From Nonomuraea jiangxiensis (GTDB lineage: Bacteria; Actinomycetota; Actinomycetes; Streptosporangiales; Streptosporangiaceae), in contig NZ_FNDJ01000019.1 in the NCBI RefSeq assembly GCF_900099965.1, positions 141,674-205,673 on the forward strand: DNA of 64,000 nt. Reading direction: 5' to 3'. This document shows, one piece after another, positions 40,634 to 49,109 of the stretch. The notes beneath the pieces are model-generated. The model did no database searches and was not told the DNA's origin. It saw only the letters and a list, made by a program, of their open reading frames with translations. Numbering within the stretch: the stretch's first letter is position 1; each line of letters begins with the position of its first letter. A program made the position numbers and the translations under genes.

Positions 40634-41941
40634 ATGAAGATCCAACCCCTCGCAGCCGGAGCGTCCGCGATGCTCCTCGCCGCCGCCCTGACCGCCTGTG
40701 GTGGCGGTTCGGGGGACTCCGGCTCGGGCGGCGCCGGGACGACGATCACCTACTGGGCCAGCAACCAGGGCGCCAGTCTGCAGAACGACAAGGACATCCT
40801 GACCCCCGAGATCGCCAAGTTCACCAAGCAGACGGGGATCAAGGTGAACCTGGAGGTCGTTCCGTGGACCGACCTGACGAACAACACCCTGTCGGCGGCC
40901 GTCAGTGGTCAGGGCCCGGACGTGCTCAACATCGGCAACACCAACGCGGTGACCTTCCAGTCGACCGGCGCGTTCTACCCCTTCGACGACGCGGCGATGC
41001 AGAAGATCGGGGGCAAGGACCGCTTCGTCGCGAGCTCCCTGGCCACGGCGGGCAAGGCCGGTGAGCCGCCCACCTCGATCCCCCTCTACAGCCAGGTCTA
41101 CGCCCTCTACTACAACAAGAAGCTGTTCGACGACGCGGGCCTCAAGCCGCCCACCACGTGGGAGGAATTGGTGGCGGCCGCACAGAAGTTGACCGATCCC
41201 GCCAAGAAGAAGTACGGCATCGTCATCCCGGGCGCCACCGTGAACGCCAGCATGCACTTCGCGTACATCTTCAGCGAGCAGAACGGCGGCTCGGCCTTCG
41301 ACGCCGCGGGCAAGCCCACGTTCACCACGCCCGGCATGATCGCCGGCGTCAAGCAGTACGTGGACCTGCTGGCGAAATACCACGTGGTCAACCCGAGCGC
41401 CGCGCAGTACAGCGACTCCGCGCAGGCGGCCGGTGACTTCGCCCGAGGGAACGCCGCGATGTACATGGCGCAGACCTCCGGCATCAACGTGCTGGCCGAG
41501 AACGGCATGAAGCCCGAGGACTACGGCATCGTGCCGATCCCCGCCCCCGCCGCCGGGCAGAAGGTCTCCAGCTTCGTCGCCGGGACGAACATCTCGGTGT
41601 TCAAGAACAGCAAGAACATCGACGCGGCCCTGCAGTTCGTCAAGTTCATGACCAGCGACGACGAGCAGAAGATCCTCAACAAGGCCTACACCACGCAGCC
41701 TGTCATCCAGGGCGTGCCCGCGTCCTTCACCGATGACCAGGAAAAGATCGACACCTTCACCGAGGTCCTCTCCAGCCGCGCCAAGCCGCTGCCGCTCGTG
41801 CCCGGCATCCAGGCGTTCCAGGCCAACGTCGGCGGCGCGGCGGTCGCGCTGGTCGCCAAGGCCGCGACCGGGGCTCAGGTCGGCGATGCCGAGGTGAAGG
41901 CCGCGCTGGAAGAGGCGCAACAGAAGATGGGCGCGAGCTGA
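40634..41941 (+). CDS. CUT1 sugar-binding lipoprotein, second importer
   Basis: 435 residues from ATG 40634, with GGAG seven bases upstream. The lipobox is LTAC (Cys22). The mature protein begins TTITYWASNQGASLQNDKDILTPEIAKFTKQTGIKVNLEVVPW, with GPDVLNIGNTNAVTFQSTGAFYPF and a C-terminal GFTD-like hinge. It is the family 1 solute-binding type. It heads an operon with two permeases and the YihV/YihT-like kinase and aldolase, so its ligand may be a sulfosugar or its glycoside; this is inferred from context only. Confidence 0.9.
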   Translation: MKIQPLAAGASAMLLAAALTACGGGSGDSGSGGAGTTITYWASNQGASLQNDKDILTPEIAKFTKQTGIKVNLEVVPWTDLTNNTLSAAVSGQGPDVLNIGNTNAVTFQSTGAFYPFDDAAMQKIGGKDRFVASSLATAGKAGEPPTSIPLYSQVYALYYNKKLFDDAGLKPPTTWEELVAAAQKLTDPAKKKYGIVIPGATVNASMHFAYIFSEQNGGSAFDAAGKPTFTTPGMIAGVKQYVDLLAKYHVVNPSAAQYSDSAQAAGDFARGNAAMYMAQTSGINVLAENGMKPEDYGIVPIPAPAAGQKVSSFVAGTNISVFKNSKNIDAALQFVKFMTSDDEQKILNKAYTTQPVIQGVPASFTDDQEKIDTFTEVLSSRAKPLPLVPGIQAFQANVGGAAVALVAKAATGAQVGDAEVKAALEEAQQKMGAS

Positions 41942-42018
41942 TCATCTCGTCCATGGCAACCGGCAACCGACCGAACCACGGGGCGCCGCCCGGCGCGGGG
42001 CGGCCTGAGGAGAACGAG

Positions 42019-43011
42019 ATGGCAGCGACGACGTTCCCCGAGCGTCCTGTGCGGACGCCGAATGACGGGCCGGGTCCGGATGGTTCCCGGCGGCGCGGGC
42101 TCAGGCACATCAACTGGGCCCGCGTGACCCCCTACCTGCTGATCCTCCCGGCCGTGGCGTTCGAGCTGCTCGTACACGTCGTCCCGATGATCGTCGGGAT
42201 CTTCATGAGCCTCATCGAGCTCACCCAGCTGTTCATCACGAACTGGTCGGCGGCCCCGTTCGCCGGGCTGGGCAACTTCGGGGTGGCGCTCGACTTCTCC
42301 GGGCCGCTCGGGCAGCAGTTGCTGCGCTCCTTCGGGATCACGCTCGGCTTCACGGTGCTGGTCGTCGGCATCTCGTACGCGTTCGGCATGGCCGCCGCGA
42401 TCGTGCTGCAACGCTCGATGCGGAGCCGGGGCTTCCTGCGCACGCTCTTCCTCATCCCGTACGCGCTGCCCGCCTACGCCGGGATCATCGTCTGGAAGTT
42501 CATGCTCCAGCGCGACAACGGCCTGCTCAACCAGTTCCTGGTGGACGTGCTGCACCTGACGAACGACCGGCCGTTCTGGCTGATCGGCAGCAACGCGTTC
42601 ATCTCGGTGGTGATCGTGTCGATCTGGCAGCAGTGGCCCTTCGCCTTCCTCATGTCGATGGCGGGCATGCAGAGCATCCCCGACGAGCTGTACGAGGCGT
42701 CGGCGATCGACGGGGCGAGCACCTGGCAGCAGGTACGGCACATCACGATGCGGATGATGCGGCCGATCAGCATGGTCCTGCTCCTCCTGCTCTTCCTGTG
42801 GACGTTCCGCGAGTTCAACACCCCCTACGTGCTCTTCGGGCCGACCCCGCCCGCCTCGGCCGACCTGCTGACCGTGCACATCTACTCCAGCTCGTTCATC
42901 ACCTGGAACTTCGGGCTCGGCTCGGCGATGTCCGTGCTGCTGATGGCCTTCCTCGTGGTGGTCGCGGGCCTGTGGGCACTGTGGAACAGGAGAGTGAGAC
43001 GCGATGCGTGA
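42019..43011 (+). CDS. CUT1 sugar ABC transporter permease (MalF type)
   Basis: 330 residues from ATG 42019 (GAGGAGA five bases upstream; an in-frame ATG at 41953 lacks a site). Membrane helices include VTPYLLILPAVAFELLVHVVPMIVGIFMSLIE. The EAA loop is LYEASAIDGASTWQQVRHITMRMMRP. It is the second gene of the importer operon. Its 3' end overlaps the next permease by 8 bases. Confidence 0.88.
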   Translation: MAATTFPERPVRTPNDGPGPDGSRRRGLRHINWARVTPYLLILPAVAFELLVHVVPMIVGIFMSLIELTQLFITNWSAAPFAGLGNFGVALDFSGPLGQQLLRSFGITLGFTVLVVGISYAFGMAAAIVLQRSMRSRGFLRTLFLIPYALPAYAGIIVWKFMLQRDNGLLNQFLVDVLHLTNDRPFWLIGSNAFISVVIVSIWQQWPFAFLMSMAGMQSIPDELYEASAIDGASTWQQVRHITMRMMRPISMVLLLLLFLWTFREFNTPYVLFGPTPPASADLLTVHIYSSSFITWNFGLGSAMSVLLMAFLVVVAGLWALWNRRVRRDA

Positions 43012-43846
43012 GCAGTTGTCGTTCCGGATCTTCCGCTGGGTGGTGCTCGTCCCGCTCGCGGTGTTCACCATCGTGCCGCTCTATGTGGTACTGACTTCGG
43101 CGCTCAAGCCGCTGCGGGACGTGCAGGGCGAGTTCCAGTGGTGGCCGACGAACCTGACGCTGGCGCCGTTCGTGGACATGTGGTCGACCGTGCCGCTGGC
43201 CGACTATTTCGTCAACAGCCTCATCGTGACGTTCTCGGCGATGGTGTTCAGCGTGGTGATCGCGATCTTCGCGGCGTACGCGATCTCGCGTTACAACTTC
43301 CGCGGCCGGGGCGCGTTCTCCGGGGTGATCCTCTCGACGCAGATGTTCCCCGGGGTGCTGTTCCTGCTGCCGTTGTTCATCATCTTCGTCAACATCGACC
43401 GGAGCCTCGGCTTCACGTTCCTCTACCAGACCCGGATCGGGCTGATCGTCACCTACCTGACGTTCACCCTGCCGTTCTCGATCTGGATGCTGGCCAGCTA
43501 CATGGACGGCATCCCGCGGGCGCTGGACGAGTCGGCGAAGGTGGACGGCACGACGGCACTGGGCGCGCTGTTCCGGGTGATCCTGCCCGCCGCCCGCCCG
43601 GGCATCATCGCGGTCGCCGTGTACGCGTTCATGACCGGCTGGGGCGAGATCCTGTTCGCCTCGCAGCTGACCAACAGCGCGACCCGCACCCTGTCGGTCG
43701 GCATGCAGAGCTACGCCACGGAGACGAACGTCTACTGGAACCAGGTCATGGCGGCGGCGCTGGTGGTCAGCGTGCCGATCGTGGTCGGGTTCCTCATCCT
43801 GCAGCGCTATCTGGTGTCCGGCCTGACGGCCGGCGCGGTGAAGTAG
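43004..43846 (+). CDS. CUT1 sugar ABC transporter permease (MalG type)
   Basis: 280 residues. The first helix is FRWVVLVPLAVFTIVPLYVVLTSALKP and the EAA loop reads ALDESAKVDGTTALGALFRVILPAARPG. The start overlaps the upstream permease gene, so the two are translated as a unit. The kinase gene follows after 6 bases. Confidence 0.88.
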   Translation: MREQLSFRIFRWVVLVPLAVFTIVPLYVVLTSALKPLRDVQGEFQWWPTNLTLAPFVDMWSTVPLADYFVNSLIVTFSAMVFSVVIAIFAAYAISRYNFRGRGAFSGVILSTQMFPGVLFLLPLFIIFVNIDRSLGFTFLYQTRIGLIVTYLTFTLPFSIWMLASYMDGIPRALDESAKVDGTTALGALFRVILPAARPGIIAVAVYAFMTGWGEILFASQLTNSATRTLSVGMQSYATETNVYWNQVMAAALVVSVPIVVGFLILQRYLVSGLTAGAVK

Positions 43847-43852
43847 CCCGCC

Positions 43853-44848
43853 ATGCCACTGGATGTGATCTGTGTCGGGGCCGTCACCGTCGATACCATC
43901 ACCACGATCGACCGGCTGCCCGCCGAGGACGGCCGGGTGGTGGGAGAGCCGTTCACCGTCGCCGGGGGCGGCCCGGCCGCCACGGCGGCGGTCGCGCTGG
44001 CCCGGCTGGGCGCCCGCGTGGGGTTCTGCGGGGTCGTCGGCGACGATGACGCCGGCCGGCTGAGCCGCGCGCTGCTGGAGGAGGAGGGCGTGGACACCAC
44101 GTGGCTGCGCGTGCGGCCCGGCATCCGCACGCCGCAGAGCATGATCATGGTGTCCCGGGGGTCGGGCGCGCGGACGATCGTCACCTCCCCCGCGACCCCG
44201 CCCGACGACGTTCCACGCGGCGCGGCCCGCTGGCTGCACGCCGACCACAACGGCTACGCCGCCGCCCGCGCGGCCCTGGACGGGCGGACGTCGCTCAGCA
44301 TCGACGGCGGCAACCCGATCCCGGGCCTCGACCTGGCGGGGGTCGAGCTGTACGCCCCGACCGCCACCTCCCTGAGAGCCGCCTTCCCCGCCCCCGCCCC
44401 CGGCCCGGCGACCGACCGCGCCCCTGGCTCGGCCACCGACCATGCAGCCGACCACGCCGCCGACCCGGGTGCCGACCCGGGTGCCGACCGCGCCACCGAC
44501 CCTCCCGCCGGGCTGGAGGCGAGCCTGCGGGCCGCCGCCGCGGCCGGCGCCCGGCAGGTGGTGGCGACCTCGGGCGGCGACGGCTGCTACGTGCTGGTGG
44601 CCGACGAGTTGACGCACGTGCCCGCGGTGCCGGTCGAGCCGGTGTCCACGATGGGCGCCGGCGACGTCTTCCACGGCGCGCTGCTGGCCGGGCTGGTAGA
44701 GGGCCGGCCGCTGGTCGAGGCGGCACGGCGGGCGAACCTGGTGGCCGCGCTGTCCTGCCGCTCGCTCGACGGCAGGAGCGGCATCCCCCGCACCACCGAG
44801 GTCGAGCACTGGTTGTCCACGGCGCGACCCGCGCCGCGGTCCGATTGA
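43853..44848 (+). CDS. PfkB-family sugar kinase, sulfofructose kinase (YihV)-like
   Basis: 331 residues. PfkB signature 1 is GGGPAATAAVALARLGARVGFCGVVGDDDAG; signature 2 is STMGAGDVFHGALLAGL with catalytic Asp271. The N-terminus VICVGAVTVDTITTIDRLPAEDGR, the GGGPAATAAVA form of signature 1 and SMIMVSRGSGARTIV closely follow E. coli YihV (6-deoxy-6-sulfofructose kinase) as I remember it. The next gene looks like YihT, which strengthens the assignment. A low-complexity insert (about residues 181-221) makes it some 30 residues longer than YihV. Other fructokinase-type substrates cannot be excluded. Confidence 0.72.
   Translation: MPLDVICVGAVTVDTITTIDRLPAEDGRVVGEPFTVAGGGPAATAAVALARLGARVGFCGVVGDDDAGRLSRALLEEEGVDTTWLRVRPGIRTPQSMIMVSRGSGARTIVTSPATPPDDVPRGAARWLHADHNGYAAARAALDGRTSLSIDGGNPIPGLDLAGVELYAPTATSLRAAFPAPAPGPATDRAPGSATDHAADHAADPGADPGADRATDPPAGLEASLRAAAAAGARQVVATSGGDGCYVLVADELTHVPAVPVEPVSTMGAGDVFHGALLAGLVEGRPLVEAARRANLVAALSCRSLDGRSGIPRTTEVEHWLSTARPAPRSD
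44410..44505 (+). repeat. Low-complexity Ala/Asp/Pro insert inside the kinase gene
   Basis: Degenerate short repeats code for patterns such as ADHAADHAADPGADPGAD. The clearest are two exact 12-base units GCCGACCCGGGT at 44459-44470 and 44471-44482. The insert keeps the frame and lies in a surface region between the sugar lid and the ATP-binding half, so it looks like a replication-slippage expansion. Confidence 0.7.
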
Positions 44849-44857
44849 GAACGGAGA

Positions 44858-45772
44858 ATGATGGCTGGGAATTCTGTGGCCCCAGATGAACACGCGATGC
44901 GCAGGTTGACCGCCCCCCTGGAATCAGCCGAGGGCGGTTTCGCCATGCTCGCGCTGGACCAACGGGAGTCACTGCGCCAGATGTTCCCTTCTGTCAACGG
45001 CCAGGCGGCGACCGACGAGGCGCTGCGCGAGTTCAAGTCAACGGCGACACGGGTGCTGTCACCGCTGACCACCGCCGTTCTGCTGGACCGGCTCTACGGA
45101 TTGACCGACACGGCACCCGAGGGGCTCCGGTCCAGCCTGATCGTCGCCGCCGACGTGCTCGTACAGCCGCCGGGCCAGCCCGTGCAGACCACCCACCTGG
45201 ACCCGGCCGTCACCCCCGAGTACATCCGCGGGACCGGTGCCGCCGCGGTGAAGTTCCTGGTGATCTGGGAGGCCGACGGCGACCCCGACGAGCGCGTGCG
45301 CCTGGTCCGCTCGTTCCTCGACCTGGCCGCCGAGGCCGGGGTCGCCAGCCTGGTGGAGGCGATCGTGCGTCCCGCCGCCGGCCGGACGTGGGAGCAGGAG
45401 GAACGGCACGCCGCCATCCTCCAGGCGGCCAGGGAGTTGTCCACGCTGGGCGGCTCCATCTACAAGGCGGAGGTGCCCGGATACCAGCCGGGCGACCTGT
45501 CGAAGGTCAGGGAGCAGTCGGAACGCCTCTCCGAGATCGTCCCGGTGCCCTGGGTGGTGCTGTCGAACGGGGTCGAGAGGGAGGACTTCGCGGGCGCCCT
45601 GCGGGAGGCGTGTCTGGGCGGTGCGAGCGGTTTTCTCGCGGGACGCGCGATTTGGAGCGACACTGTCGCTGACCCCGACCCGCTGGGCGCGCTGACCCAC
45701 CGCTCGGCGGAGCGACTGCGCGCCCTGAATGCCATCGTGGCCGAGACGTCACGAGGGCGACGGAGGCTATGA
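44858..45772 (+). CDS. Class I aldolase, sulfofructose-1-phosphate aldolase (YihT)/LacD-like
   Basis: 304 residues. The path GGFAMLALDQRESLRQMF, FKSTATRVLSPLTTAVLLDRLYG, IVAADVLVQPPGQPVQTTHLD, AAAVKFLVIWEADGD, SLVEAIVRPAAG, IYKAEVPGYQPGD and VPWVVLSNGVEREDFAGALREACLGGASGFLAGRAIWSDTV follows E. coli YihT segment by segment and is farther from tagatose-bisphosphate aldolase LacD. Lys203 (IYKAEVP) is the expected Schiff-base lysine. The predicted reaction splits sulfofructose-1-phosphate into DHAP and sulfolactaldehyde. The start ATG 44858 (or 44861) has GGAGA upstream. The stop overlaps the DeoR gene (ATGA). Confidence 0.75.
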   Translation: MMAGNSVAPDEHAMRRLTAPLESAEGGFAMLALDQRESLRQMFPSVNGQAATDEALREFKSTATRVLSPLTTAVLLDRLYGLTDTAPEGLRSSLIVAADVLVQPPGQPVQTTHLDPAVTPEYIRGTGAAAVKFLVIWEADGDPDERVRLVRSFLDLAAEAGVASLVEAIVRPAAGRTWEQEERHAAILQAARELSTLGGSIYKAEVPGYQPGDLSKVREQSERLSEIVPVPWVVLSNGVEREDFAGALREACLGGASGFLAGRAIWSDTVADPDPLGALTHRSAERLRALNAIVAETSRGRRRL

Positions 45773-46605
45773 ACCCGACCATGACAAAAGAGAACTTCCG
45801 CTACACCTCGGCGCCGGAGCGCAGGGACCGGCTCGTACAGTTCATCACCGAACAGGGCTACTGCACGATCACCGAGCTGTCCAAGGCGTTCGCCGTGTCG
45901 GAGATGACCATCCGCCGCGACGTGCTGCGGCTGACCGAGCAGGGCAAGGTGCGGGGGTTCCGCGGCGGCGTGGGCTCGCTGTCCAAGCAGGACATGGAGG
46001 GCAGCGACTACCACCTGCGGGACGTGAAGATGGCCGACGCCAAGCGGGCCATCGCGCTCAGGGCGGTCGAGATGATCGGCACGGGCTCGGTGGTGGCCAT
46101 CGACGCGGGCACCACCACCCGGCAGGTCGCCGACCTGCTGCCGGGCGAGCGCGGCGTCACGGTCGTCACGCACTCCTTCCCGGTGGTGTCGAGCCTGATC
46201 GGGCGCGGCGGCACCGAGGTGATGTGCCTGGGCGGACTGCTGCACCCGGAGTCGTTGTCGTTCGACGGACCCGCCACCCTGTCCGCGATCTCCAACCTGC
46301 AGGTGGAGACGCTGTTCCTGGCCGCCAGCGGGATCGGCGAGCGGGGCGCGTTCTGCGGCAACGGTTTCGACGCCATCACCAAGCGGGCGCTGATCGAGGT
46401 GGCCGAGCACGTCGTGCTGCTCACCGACTCCTCGAAGTTCTACGCCTCGGCGATGGTGAAGATCTGCGGCTGGGACGCGATCGACCGCGTCGTCATCGAC
46501 GATGGCATCACCGACGAGCACCGTCTCATGCTCCAGCAGCAGGACATCGACGTGGTGACGGTGACCACCGCGCCGCACGAGCTGACCAGTGGAGCCGCCT
46601 CGTGA
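45769..46605 (+). CDS. DeoR-family transcriptional regulator
   Basis: 278 residues. The N-terminal helix-turn-helix (RRDRLVQFITEQGYCTITELSKAFAVSEMTIRRDVLRLTEQGKV) and the sugar-phosphate-sensing domain (AIALRAVEMIGTGSVVAIDAGTTTRQVADLL, FLAASGIGERGAFCGN, LLTDSSKF) are standard for the family. DeoR proteins are usually released from DNA by a phosphorylated sugar. Its place inside the operon, directly after the aldolase, suggests it senses the kinase product. The E. coli sulfoquinovose regulator YihW/CsqR is also a DeoR protein, which agrees with the sulfoglycolysis reading. Confidence 0.9.
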   Translation: MNPTMTKENFRYTSAPERRDRLVQFITEQGYCTITELSKAFAVSEMTIRRDVLRLTEQGKVRGFRGGVGSLSKQDMEGSDYHLRDVKMADAKRAIALRAVEMIGTGSVVAIDAGTTTRQVADLLPGERGVTVVTHSFPVVSSLIGRGGTEVMCLGGLLHPESLSFDGPATLSAISNLQVETLFLAASGIGERGAFCGNGFDAITKRALIEVAEHVVLLTDSSKFYASAMVKICGWDAIDRVVIDDGITDEHRLMLQQQDIDVVTVTTAPHELTSGAAS

Positions 46606-47660
46606 CCACGCATCGGATCGCCGTCATCGCGGGCGACGGCATCGGCCAGGAGGTGGTGCCGGCCGCGATCGGCTGCCTCGACGTGGTGGCCGCGCGGCAC
46701 GGCATCGGCCTCGACTGGCACCAGCTCGACTGGGGCTCCGACCACTACCGGCGGCACGGCCGGATGATGCCGGTCGACGGGCTGGACGTGCTGGCCGGGC
46801 ACGACGCCATCTTCCTGGGCGCGGTCGGGGTGCCGGACATCCCCGACGTCGAGACGCTGTGGGGGCTGCTGATCCCGATCAGGCGGCGCTTCGAGCAGTA
46901 CGTCAACCTGCGCCCGGTCAGGACGTTGCCCGGGGTGCCCTCGCCGCTGGCCGCCGCCGGGCCGATCGACCTGGTCGTGGTTCGGGAGAACAACGAGGGC
47001 GAATACTCCGAGATAGGCGGCCGGCTGTATCGCGGCCTGCCGGAGGAGGCGGCCGTGCAGGAGGCGGTGTTCACCCGCCACGGCGTCACCCGGGTGGCCC
47101 GCTACGCCGCCGAGCTGGCCGCCGGCCGCAGCGGGCGGCTGACCTCCGCCACCAAGAGCAACGGGATCGTGCACACGATGCCGTTCTGGGACGAGGTGGT
47201 CCGGGAGGTGCTGGCCGAGCACCCGGACGTGGAGCTGCGCAGCGAGCTGATCGACGCGCTGGCCGCGAGCCTGGTCCTGCGTCCCGCCCGCTACGACGTG
47301 ATCGTGGCCTCCAACCTGTTCGGCGACATCCTGTCCGATCTGGCGGGCGCGGTCACCGGCTCGATCGGGGTGGCCCCGAGCGCCAATCTCAATCCGGAGC
47401 GGCGGCATCCGTCGATGTTCGAGCCGGTGCACGGCTCGGCTCCGGACATCGCCGGGCAGGGCGTGGCCAACCCGGTCGGCCAGTTGTGGAGCGGCGCGAT
47501 GATGCTCGACCACCTGGGCCACCCGGAGGCCGCGGCCGAGCTGGTGTCGGCCTTCGAGTCGGCGCTGGCGGGGGGCGTACGCACTCGCGATCTGGGCGGC
47601 ACGGCCACCACCGCGGAGTTCGCCGCGGCCGTGCGAGGCAACATCGAGGAAGGCACGTGA
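46602..47660 (+). CDS. Tartrate/D-malate-type dehydrogenase (isopropylmalate dehydrogenase family)
   Basis: 352 residues from GTG 46602 (GTGA overlap with the regulator). It carries the beta-decarboxylating dehydrogenase signatures: RIAVIAGDGIGQEVVPAA, VRENNEGEYSEIGGRLYRG, KSNGIVHTMPFWDEV, and the metal/NAD motif ASNLFGDILSDLAGAVTGSIGVAPSANLNP followed by FEPVHGSAPDIAGQGVANP. The variant fits tartrate dehydrogenase/D-malate dehydrogenase rather than leucine biosynthesis. In this operon it might oxidise a 2-hydroxy acid such as sulfolactate or a tartrate-like compound; this is inference. Confidence 0.85.
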   Translation: MTTHRIAVIAGDGIGQEVVPAAIGCLDVVAARHGIGLDWHQLDWGSDHYRRHGRMMPVDGLDVLAGHDAIFLGAVGVPDIPDVETLWGLLIPIRRRFEQYVNLRPVRTLPGVPSPLAAAGPIDLVVVRENNEGEYSEIGGRLYRGLPEEAAVQEAVFTRHGVTRVARYAAELAAGRSGRLTSATKSNGIVHTMPFWDEVVREVLAEHPDVELRSELIDALAASLVLRPARYDVIVASNLFGDILSDLAGAVTGSIGVAPSANLNPERRHPSMFEPVHGSAPDIAGQGVANPVGQLWSGAMMLDHLGHPEAAAELVSAFESALAGGVRTRDLGGTATTAEFAAAVRGNIEEGT

Positions 47661-49063
47661 AGCTCTACATCGACGGGGAATGGCTGCCTGGCGCGGCCGA
47701 GCAGCCGGTGCTCGACCGCTGGAGCGGCGAGCAGGTCGGCACGGTCGCCGTGGGCACCGCCGAGCACGCCGTCCTGGCCGTGGACGCGGCCGAGCGGGCG
47801 ATGCGGCGCGGGCTGCCGGTGCCGGAGCGAGCCAGGATCCTGGGCGCCGCGGCACGGCTGGTCGCGCGGCGGGCCGGGGAGTTCGCCCGGCTGGTCACCG
47901 CGGAGACCGGCAAGCCGATCACGGCGGCGCGCGGCGAGGTGGACCGGGCGGTGCAGACGCTGACCTGGGCGGCCGAGGAGACCCGGCGGACGGCCGGAGA
48001 GGCCGTGCCGCTCGGCGCGATCGAGTCGGGCGCGGGCACCCTGGCCATGACCGTGCCGGAGGCCAGGGGCATCGCGGCCGCGATCACCCCCTTCAACTTC
48101 CCGGTCAACCTCGTGCTGCACAAGATCGCACCGGCGCTGGCGGCCGGCTGCGCGGTCGTGCTCAAGCCGTCGGAGAAGGCGGTACTGGCCGCCGGGCTGC
48201 TCGTCGAGGTGTTCGCCGAGGCGGGCCTGCCCGCCGGCTGGCTGAACCTGGTGACCGGGCCGCCCGCCGAGGTGGTGGACGCCTGGCTGGCCGACCCCCG
48301 GGTCGCCGTCGTCACCTTCACCGGCTCGACCCGGATCGGCTGGGAGCTGAAGGCGCGCTCGCCGCGCAAGCTGCACGTCCTGGAGCTGGGCTCGAACACC
48401 GCGATGGTGGTCACCGCCGCCGCCGACGTGGAACGGGCCGCCGCGGACGCGGTGACCGCCGCGCTGGCCGGCTCCGGGCAGGCGTGCGTCTCGCTCCAGC
48501 GCCTGTATGTGGCGCGCGAGGTGGCCGGCCGGCTCACCGCCGCGCTCGGCGCGGCCTTCACCTCCGTCCGCCACGGCGACCCGCACGACCCGGAGACCGT
48601 GGTCGGCCCGCTGATCACGCCGCAGGCCACGACGGCGCTCAAGGCGGCCATAGACGCCGCGGTGGCCAAGGGCGCGCGGCTGCTGGCCGGAGGCGAGGTC
48701 GTGAACGGGGTGCTGACGCCGACCCTGCTCACCGACGTGGACCCGGACGGGCCGCTGGTGTGCGAGGAGGCGTTCGGACCGCTGCTCAGCGTGCTGCCGG
48801 TGGACGACCTGGACGCGGCCATCGACGCGGTCAACCGCTCGTCGATGGCGCTGAACACCGCCGTCTACACGCGTGACCTGGGCGAGGCGATGCGGTTCGC
48901 CGAGCGGGCACAGGCGGGGACCGTACTGGTCAACATGCCGCCCTCCTACCGGGCCGACCACATGCCCTACGCCGGGGTGAAGGACTCGGGGCAGGGCACC
49001 GAGGGCGTACGGTACGCGATCGAGGAGCTGCAGCACCACAAGCTGGTCGTGCTCAAGCCCTGA
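47657..49063 (+). CDS. NAD(P)-dependent aldehyde dehydrogenase (candidate sulfolactaldehyde dehydrogenase)
   Basis: 468 residues from GTG 47657 (GTGA overlap). The landmarks are present: TPFNFPVNLVLHKIAPALAAGCAVVLKPSEK for cofactor, FTGSTRIGWEL, catalytic Glu in HVLELGSNTAMVV and nucleophile Cys277 in GSGQACVSLQRLYV, then EEAFGPLLSV. ELGSN in place of ELGGK is common among lactaldehyde, glyceraldehyde and related short hydroxyaldehyde dehydrogenases. After the YihT-like aldolase, the expected substrate is 3-sulfolactaldehyde, giving sulfolactate. It is the last gene of the operon, before a strong terminator. Confidence 0.87.
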   Translation: MKLYIDGEWLPGAAEQPVLDRWSGEQVGTVAVGTAEHAVLAVDAAERAMRRGLPVPERARILGAAARLVARRAGEFARLVTAETGKPITAARGEVDRAVQTLTWAAEETRRTAGEAVPLGAIESGAGTLAMTVPEARGIAAAITPFNFPVNLVLHKIAPALAAGCAVVLKPSEKAVLAAGLLVEVFAEAGLPAGWLNLVTGPPAEVVDAWLADPRVAVVTFTGSTRIGWELKARSPRKLHVLELGSNTAMVVTAAADVERAAADAVTAALAGSGQACVSLQRLYVAREVAGRLTAALGAAFTSVRHGDPHDPETVVGPLITPQATTALKAAIDAAVAKGARLLAGGEVVNGVLTPTLLTDVDPDGPLVCEEAFGPLLSVLPVDDLDAAIDAVNRSSMALNTAVYTRDLGEAMRFAERAQAGTVLVNMPPSYRADHMPYAGVKDSGQGTEGVRYAIEELQHHKLVVLKP

Positions 49064-49068
49064 GCTTC

Positions 49069-49103
49069 GTGACCGGTGCCCCGGACGGCGGGGCACCGGT
49101 CAC
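49069..49103. terminator. Bidirectional terminator hairpin
   Basis: GTGACCGGTGCCCC, seven-base loop, GGGGCACCGGTCAC: a perfect 14-bp stem between convergent genes ending at 49063 and 49110. Confidence 0.88.
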
Positions 49104-49109
49104 CGCGCG

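Noticed and set aside
42899..44893. A 664-codon minus-strand frame opposite the permease and kinase genes
   Set aside because: Gly/Arg/His-rich shadow without motifs; the plus-strand genes are unmistakable.
44858..45772. Tagatose-1,6-bisphosphate aldolase (LacD) as the name for the aldolase
   Set aside because: Shared fold, but the segment-by-segment likeness is clearly higher to YihT.
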